A stretch of DNA of 10,036 nucleotides from Prolixibacteraceae bacterium (GTDB lineage: Bacteria; Bacteroidota; Bacteroidia; Bacteroidales; Prolixibacteraceae). The notes under the pieces were generated by a model. It searched no databases, was not told the origin of the DNA, and was given only the letters and a program-made list of their open reading frames with translations. Positions 5,144 to 10,036 of the stretch are shown here, piece after piece (within the stretch, counting starts at the first letter, position 1; each line of letters starts with the position of its first letter). Both the position numbers and the translations under genes were made by a program. The stretch is taken from NCBI GenBank assembly GCA_023228025.1, contig JALOCD010000135.1, forward strand, positions 1 through 10,036, written 5' to 3'.

Positions 5144-7687
5144 ATGAATAAATACACCATCTTGCTTATTTGCCTTGTTTCGATTGCTTTCCCGGCCCTG
5201 TCACAGCAAAAAACTCAGCCGCTTGAATTGTGGTACGACCGTCCGTCCAAGGTTTGGGAAGAGGCGCTTCCGCTTGGCAACGGAACCACCGGTGCGATGG
5301 TGTTCGGAGGCATCAAAAACGAACAATACTCCCTGAACGACCACACACTTTGGTCGGGAGCGCCTGTTCAGGGCAACAAATCCAAGGGACCCGAAATCTT
5401 GTCCAAAGTGAGGGAGGCCATTTTCAACGGTGATTACGGACAGGCAGCAATCCTTTGGAAGGGTATGCATGGTCCCTATTCGGCTCGCTATCTCCCATTG
5501 GGCGACCTGTTCCTGAAATTCAATTTCGCGGATACGCTGGTCCAAAATTACAGGAGGGTTCTCGATTTGCACAAGGCGCTCTCCACCGTAGTTTTTACAA
5601 AAAATCAGGTAACCTACAAGCGCGAATCGTTCGTTAGTTTTCCTGATAAGGTCATGGTAATCAGACTATCCGCTTCTGCCGGAAAAAGCATCTCCTTCGA
5701 CGCTATGCTCTCCTCCAAACTTCATTACCAGGTCAGGGTTGCATCTCCTGGTTACCTGATTCTGACTGGCAAGGCACCCAAATATGTAGCCCACCGAAAC
5801 GACGAACCGCAGCAAATTGTCTACGATGAACCTGGCGGCGAGGGAATGAACTTTGAGATACACTTGAAACTGATCACAAAAGGCGGAGAACTGACCTCCG
5901 GCACCAATTCTGTTGGGGTTAAAAGTGCGGACGAGGTAATGATACTGATGACCGAAGCCACCGGTTTCAACGGTTTCGACAAATCTCCCGGAAAAGAGGG
6001 GAAAGATCCCGCAGCCATCGCTTCAAGACAAATAGCTAAAGTTTCTGCTTCTACTTACCAGGATTTGCTTGGCAAACATTTGACGGATTACCAAAAACTG
6101 TTTGAAAGGGTTGACCTCAGCCTGGGGAAACAAAAAATGAACCTCCCGACCGACGATAGGCTGCTTGCCGTCAACAAAGGTCAGGCCGACAATGGATTGG
6201 TGGCGCTCTATTTTCAGTATGGTCGTTACCTGATGATCTCCTCCTCCAGGCCCGGCACGCCACCAACCAACCTGCAGGGGATCTGGAACCAGTTCGTTCA
6301 GCCTCCATGGGGATGCAACTATACCACCAACATCAACACCGAGATGAACTACTGGCCTGCCGAGGAGACCAACCTCTCCGAGTGCCACCAGCCGCTCTTC
6401 GATTTTATGAAAGGGCTGGCAGTGAACGGAGCTCAAACGGCCAAAATCAACTATGGCATTCAATCCGGTTGGTGTGTGCACCACAATTCGGATATCTGGG
6501 CCAAAACTGCCCCTGCGGGCGGCGAGGATTGGGATCCCAGGGGTTCGCCGCGCTGGTCGGCCTGGCCCATGGGAGGCGCCTGGTTCTGCCGGCATCTCTG
6601 GGAACATTACCAATATACCGGCGACAAAATTTTCCTGGAAAAACAGGCATGGCCGCTCATGAAAGGGGCTGCTGAGTTCTGTCTGGCCTGGCTTGTTGAG
6701 GATAAAAACGGACTCCTCGTGACCAATCCCGGCTCTTCCCCAGAGAACACCTTTAAAGTGGAGGGAAAGGATTATGAAATCTCGATGGCATCCACAATGG
6801 ATATGTCGATCATTCGCGAGCTCTTTTCCAACTGTCTGCATGCATCAAAGGAACTGAATGCCGACAAGGAGTTTGCCGCTAAAATCGAAAAGGCAATCCC
6901 GCGTCTCTATCCTTTCCATATTGGCCAATATGGTCAAATCCAGGAGTGGTTCAAAGACTGGGACGATCCGAAAGATACCCACCGGCATATTTCGCATCTG
7001 TTTAGCTTGTATCCCGGAAACCAGATCACCACTGAATTTACGCCCGAATTGGCAAAGGCTGCCAAGCAAACCTTGGTTCACCGCGGGGATGTCAGCACAG
7101 GTTGGTCGATGGCATGGAAAATCAACTGGTGGGCGCGACTGAAAGATGGCGACCACGCGCTTAAAATCCTGAAGGATGGCCTGAGATACCTTGGTCCAAA
7201 AAGCGAAGCAAAGGGTGGCGGCGGCACCTACCCCAACCTTTTTTGCGCCCACGCACCTTTCCAGATAGATGGCAATTTTGGAGGTACGGCCGGTATTGCG
7301 GAGATGCTGGTACAGAGTCATGAGGGGTTTATCCACCTGCTCCCTGCCCTGCCCGCAGAATGGCCAACAGGCGAAATCAAAGGTTTGGTAACCCGAGGAG
7401 GTTATGTTGTTGACTTGAAATGGCAAAACGGAAAACTGACCGAAGCGACAATTGTTTCCAATGTGGGCGGCAACTGCCGGATCAAAGTAGCCGGAAGTGC
7501 AACCTGCCGCGAAGCAAAATTACAAGCCGCTTCCCGTAAAAACAGTAATCCTCTTCTGCAGCAACCCGATCGTGTTACTTTTGAAAATAGCAGCAAAACC
7601 ACACCGCTCAATCTGTTACTTCCCATCGGAAAACTTTATGAATGGACAACAACAATCGGCAAAACATACCATTTGACTTTCAATTAA
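5144..7687 (+). CDS. Secreted GH95 alpha-L-fucosidase or alpha-L-galactosidase
   Basis: Inverting exo-glycosidase of family GH95, which removes terminal alpha-L-fucose (typically 1,2-linked) or alpha-L-galactose. Residues 1-20 are a signal peptide, with cleavage likely before Gln21. The N-terminal beta-sandwich (about 25-300) opens with YDRPSKVWEEALPLGNG, a family hallmark. The (alpha/alpha)6 barrel (about 340-735) and a C-terminal beta domain follow. Catalytic residues of Bifidobacterium AfcA map as follows: Asn421/Asn423 to Asn396/Asn398 (NINTEMNYW), acid Glu566 to Glu534 (SSPENTF), and Asp766 to Asp709 (QIDGNFGG). The residue two before the first Asn is Thr394, where AfcA has His419; I recall Thr at this site in the Bacteroides alpha-L-galactosidase BACOVA_03438. 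L-galactose is therefore a real alternative substrate. At 847 aa the gene is intact. No Shine-Dalgarno is visible, and a long inverted repeat lies just upstream. GH31 follows closely, suggesting one transcript. Confidence 0.94.
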   Translation: MNKYTILLICLVSIAFPALSQQKTQPLELWYDRPSKVWEEALPLGNGTTGAMVFGGIKNEQYSLNDHTLWSGAPVQGNKSKGPEILSKVREAIFNGDYGQAAILWKGMHGPYSARYLPLGDLFLKFNFADTLVQNYRRVLDLHKALSTVVFTKNQVTYKRESFVSFPDKVMVIRLSASAGKSISFDAMLSSKLHYQVRVASPGYLILTGKAPKYVAHRNDEPQQIVYDEPGGEGMNFEIHLKLITKGGELTSGTNSVGVKSADEVMILMTEATGFNGFDKSPGKEGKDPAAIASRQIAKVSASTYQDLLGKHLTDYQKLFERVDLSLGKQKMNLPTDDRLLAVNKGQADNGLVALYFQYGRYLMISSSRPGTPPTNLQGIWNQFVQPPWGCNYTTNINTEMNYWPAEETNLSECHQPLFDFMKGLAVNGAQTAKINYGIQSGWCVHHNSDIWAKTAPAGGEDWDPRGSPRWSAWPMGGAWFCRHLWEHYQYTGDKIFLEKQAWPLMKGAAEFCLAWLVEDKNGLLVTNPGSSPENTFKVEGKDYEISMASTMDMSIIRELFSNCLHASKELNADKEFAAKIEKAIPRLYPFHIGQYGQIQEWFKDWDDPKDTHRHISHLFSLYPGNQITTEFTPELAKAAKQTLVHRGDVSTGWSMAWKINWWARLKDGDHALKILKDGLRYLGPKSEAKGGGGTYPNLFCAHAPFQIDGNFGGTAGIAEMLVQSHEGFIHLLPALPAEWPTGEIKGLVTRGGYVVDLKWQNGKLTEATIVSNVGGNCRIKVAGSATCREAKLQAASRKNSNPLLQQPDRVTFENSSKTTPLNLLLPIGKLYEWTTTIGKTYHLTFN

Positions 7688-7720
7688 TTAACATGAATGC
7701 CCTCCATACAAAAAAACAAC

Positions 7721-9868
7721 ATGCGATTGACAATAAATAGAATCCTTCTGATTCTTCTCTTTTTGGCTTCAACATCTGTCAAAGCTCAAAATCCTGTTTG
7801 GAATGAAGTCGCACCTGGCGTCTGGAAAACCATCGTCGGAGTTCCGGACAAGTTTGACTTGCTCAACGCAGCAGGTGCTCAACCCAACATGGAGGCGCTT
7901 ACGAAACTTGGCAAAGCCGGCCTTCCGCTGGCTGAAAATGGTATCGTAGCCGATGTTTCTGAAGGGAGAACCTTTTTGCGCTTTCCGCTGGTGAAAGGGG
8001 AACAACTTTATGGATTTGGACTGAATTTTAAGACCGTTCAGCAGCGGGGGAAAATCCTACAACTGCATGTCGACCATTATGGCGGGACAGACAATGGCCG
8101 GACCCATGCACCTGTGCCGTTCTATGTCTCGGACCGGGGATATGGTGTCTTTGTCAACAGCGCACGGTACATAACCGTTTATGCTGGCACAGCAGTCAGG
8201 AGGGATAGCCCTGAAGCCCCGACGCCCCGCGACAGGAACACTGACAAAAAATGGAGTTCCCAACCCTATTCCGATGCGGTTGAGATGGTTGTTCCGACTA
8301 CCGGAACAGAAATTTACCTTTTTGCCGGTCCAACCCCGCTTGATGCCGTGAGGCGTTTCAACCTTTTCAACGGAGGTGGTTGCCTTCCTCCCCGCTGGGG
8401 ACTCGGTTTCACGCAAAGGGTCAAGTCGCTCTTTACCGCCGACCAGGTAATCGAAGAGGCCAGGGCTTTTGCCGAAAAGGGATATCCGCTCGATTTTATC
8501 GGACTGGAACCCGGTTGGCAGAGCAAATCCTATCCATGCACTTTTGAATGGGACAAAACGCGCTTCCCCGATCCCTCCGGTTTCGTGAAAACCATGAAAG
8601 GGATGGGGATCCGGCTTAACCTTTGGACGAATCCCTATGTCTCGCCTGAATCACCGATTTATCAGCAAATAAAGCCCCTGACCGGCTCCCATACAGTTTG
8701 GGGCGGAGCTGTTGCCGATCTTACAATGCCTGAAGCGCAAAAAATTATGGTCGGTCAAATGGCAAAAGACCAGGTAAGTATTGGTATAAGTGGTTACAAA
8801 ATTGATGAGTGCGACGGATACGACCGATGGCTCTGGCCAGATGTAGCAAAATTCCCTTCCGGCAACAGCGCCGAGCAGCTACGCCAAACTTACGGTGTGT
8901 TGTTGCAAAAGATGACTACTGACCTCTACCGGCAGCAGAATTGCCGCACTTACGGCTTAGTAAGAGCATCCAATGCAGGAAGTTCATCTTTCCCCTATGT
9001 CATTTACAACGATTATTACAGCCACGAGGATTTTATAACGGCCCTGATCAATAGTAGTTTTGCAGGGGTTCTTTGGACGCCCGAGGTGCGTGGGTCGAAA
9101 ACCGGCGAAGAGTGGGTACGCCGCATGCAAACGGTCTGCTTTTCGCCCATGGCAATGATCAATGCCTGGTCGGATGGCACCAAACCCTGGTCATTTCCTG
9201 AAGTTGAGAAAGAGGTGAAAGCGATCGCCCTGCTTCGGATGCAGCTGATGCCCTATTTTTACTCAGAATTTGCCAAATACCATTTTGAAGGAACTCCTCC
9301 TTTCCGGGCAATGAACCTGGAACCGGGTTTTGGCAGCAAACAATCGGCCGAGCTCAAAAACGCCAACCTGATTGAGAACCCTTACCTTGAGGCTGTCAGC
9401 AAAGAGGTCAAAGACCAGTACATGGCAGGCGAATACCTGCTTGTCGCCCCGCTGTTCAAAGGGCAGAATGAACGATCAGTAATCCTTCCAAAGGGAAAAT
9501 GGTTCGACTTTTACACAGGTAAACTGGCAGGTGATGGCGAAGTAATCAAGGTTGCTGCCGGTTTGGACAACATTCCGGTATTCGTCAGGGATGGCGGAAT
9601 TGTGCCGATGATGCCGGCAATGATGCATGCCCCTGCTGCAGGCCAGAAGGTAGACCTTGAGATCAGGTATTACGGCTCCATGGCAGGCAGCTACCTGCTT
9701 TACGATGACGATGGTGAAACCTTTGATTATGAAAAGGGAGCCTTTTCGTGGCGAAAAATCACCGTCTCGCTCGATAAAAAGGGGAAAATGCAGGGAGTCA
9801 TCTCAAAGGCAGAAAAGGGCAAACCGGACAATATTGGTACAATAACCTGGAAAATTATGACGGAATAA
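7721..9868 (+). CDS. Secreted GH31 family alpha-glycosidase
   Basis: Retaining exo-alpha-glycosidase of family GH31, predicted periplasmic. I choose the ATG at 7721 (715 aa) because it begins a standard signal peptide (residues 1-22, cleavage after VKA). An in-frame ATG at 7697 would add eight residues before it. The N-terminal beta-sandwich contains EQLYGFGLNF (about 94-103) and PVPFYVSDRGYGVFVNS, both typical of GH31. In the barrel the nucleophile is Asp362 in GYKIDECDGYD. The likely acid/base is Asp431 in YNDYY, after the RASNAG block where many GH31 enzymes have R..G...P..W.GD. C-terminal beta domains contain YLLYDDDGETFDY. The KIDECDGYD and YND wording differs from the WxDMNE of classical alpha-glucosidases, so I do not assign glucosidase, xylosidase or galactosidase. 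It lies 33 nt after GH95 and probably shares its transcript, making a joint role on one side-chain type likely. Confidence 0.92.
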   Translation: MRLTINRILLILLFLASTSVKAQNPVWNEVAPGVWKTIVGVPDKFDLLNAAGAQPNMEALTKLGKAGLPLAENGIVADVSEGRTFLRFPLVKGEQLYGFGLNFKTVQQRGKILQLHVDHYGGTDNGRTHAPVPFYVSDRGYGVFVNSARYITVYAGTAVRRDSPEAPTPRDRNTDKKWSSQPYSDAVEMVVPTTGTEIYLFAGPTPLDAVRRFNLFNGGGCLPPRWGLGFTQRVKSLFTADQVIEEARAFAEKGYPLDFIGLEPGWQSKSYPCTFEWDKTRFPDPSGFVKTMKGMGIRLNLWTNPYVSPESPIYQQIKPLTGSHTVWGGAVADLTMPEAQKIMVGQMAKDQVSIGISGYKIDECDGYDRWLWPDVAKFPSGNSAEQLRQTYGVLLQKMTTDLYRQQNCRTYGLVRASNAGSSSFPYVIYNDYYSHEDFITALINSSFAGVLWTPEVRGSKTGEEWVRRMQTVCFSPMAMINAWSDGTKPWSFPEVEKEVKAIALLRMQLMPYFYSEFAKYHFEGTPPFRAMNLEPGFGSKQSAELKNANLIENPYLEAVSKEVKDQYMAGEYLLVAPLFKGQNERSVILPKGKWFDFYTGKLAGDGEVIKVAAGLDNIPVFVRDGGIVPMMPAMMHAPAAGQKVDLEIRYYGSMAGSYLLYDDDGETFDYEKGAFSWRKITVSLDKKGKMQGVISKAEKGKPDNIGTITWKIMTE

Positions 9869-9929
9869 TGAGTAATATATTTTCTTGGTGAAACCTTGGT
9901 GCCTTTGTGCCTTCTATGTTGAAAAACAA

Positions 9930-9945
9930 ATTTTAGAGCTAAAAT
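9930..9945 (+). terminator. Weak candidate terminator after the GH31 gene
   Basis: ATTTTAG (9930-9936) and CTAAAAT (9939-9945) are perfect complements around a 2-nt centre, in practice a 6-bp stem with a 4-nt loop. They are followed by T-rich sequence (CTTTCAATTTTG, then CCCTTTTCTTTTT). The stem is almost all A/T and therefore weak, so termination is only suggested. It stands 61 nt after the GH31 stop codon. Confidence 0.3.
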
Positions 9946-10007
9946 CTTTCAATTTTGCCCTTTTCTTTTTCGTAAACCCTTTTTTAGTTCAAAACAAGGA
10001 TTTGTCA

Positions 10008-10036
10008 AGGCCGTAGCGAAGCGGAGTTCATATAGC
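10008..10036. repeat. Edge of another hairpin-type repeat (cut by window end)
   Basis: GGCCGTAGCGAAGCGGAG (10009-10026) matches the loop style of hairpin A in the other repeats, such as GAGCGTAGCGGAA (315-327). The partner arm would lie outside the window, so the call rests on this motif alone. Confidence 0.35.

Noticed and set aside
6023..6841. 272-aa open frame on the minus strand within GH95
   Set aside because: It is a long antisense frame produced by codon bias of the GC-richer GH95 gene. The sense strand holds the GH95 catalytic motifs.
6845..7426. 193-aa open frame on the minus strand within GH95
   Set aside because: Same reason: antisense of the conserved barrel, with no domain of its own.
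9880..9925. CTTGGTG direct repeats after GH31 as an attachment site or regulator
   Set aside because: CTTGGTG/CCTTTGTG-style intergenic sequence is common in Bacteroidota, and I see no integrase or matching second site here.

Overview
The window looks like chromosomal DNA of a polysaccharide-degrading Bacteroidota bacterium, plausibly of the Marinilabiliales/Bacteroidales type. Starts lack clear Shine-Dalgarno sequences. Every gene encodes an exported protein whose signal peptide ends just before Gln or Arg. Gaps are filled with GTTGAAA/GTGGAAA heptad tracts and small G/C-stem hairpin repeats of the kind common in this phylum. The lineage is inferred from these features and from protein resemblance; no rRNA or marker gene is present.

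Layout, all genes on the + strand: (1) 1-572, a non-coding mosaic of repeats with a Bacteroidota-type promoter candidate just before the first gene. (2) 573-1982, a GH29 alpha-L-fucosidase. (3) 1983-2262, a second repeat mosaic. (4) 2263-3015, a secreted subclass B1 metallo-beta-lactamase resembling CcrA, with every zinc ligand present; its end overlaps the next gene by 14 nt. (5) 3002-4990, a secreted six-hairpin, (alpha/alpha)6-type putative glycosidase that I cannot assign to a family. (6) 4991-5143, a gap dominated by a roughly 41-bp imperfect inverted repeat built from heptads. (7) 5144-7687, a GH95 enzyme with all catalytic residues but Thr rather than His at the position linked to L-fucose versus L-galactose preference. 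(8) 7721-9868, a GH31 alpha-glycosidase 33 nt after GH95. (9) 9869-10036, an AT-rich tail with a weak hairpin and the edge of another repeat.

Together the glycosidases look like the periplasmic side of a glycan-utilisation locus that removes terminal alpha-L-fucose and/or alpha-L-galactose (GH29, GH95) and another alpha-linked sugar (GH31) from a branched plant or algal polysaccharide. Fucosylated or L-galactosylated xyloglucan-like chains are one possibility. No SusC/SusD pair, sulfatase, transporter or regulator lies within the window, so the core of any such locus would be outside it or absent. The most unusual point is the intact B1 metallo-beta-lactamase placed inside this set, overlapping a glycosidase gene. 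In hand-counted lines it is clearly lower in GC than the GH95 gene.
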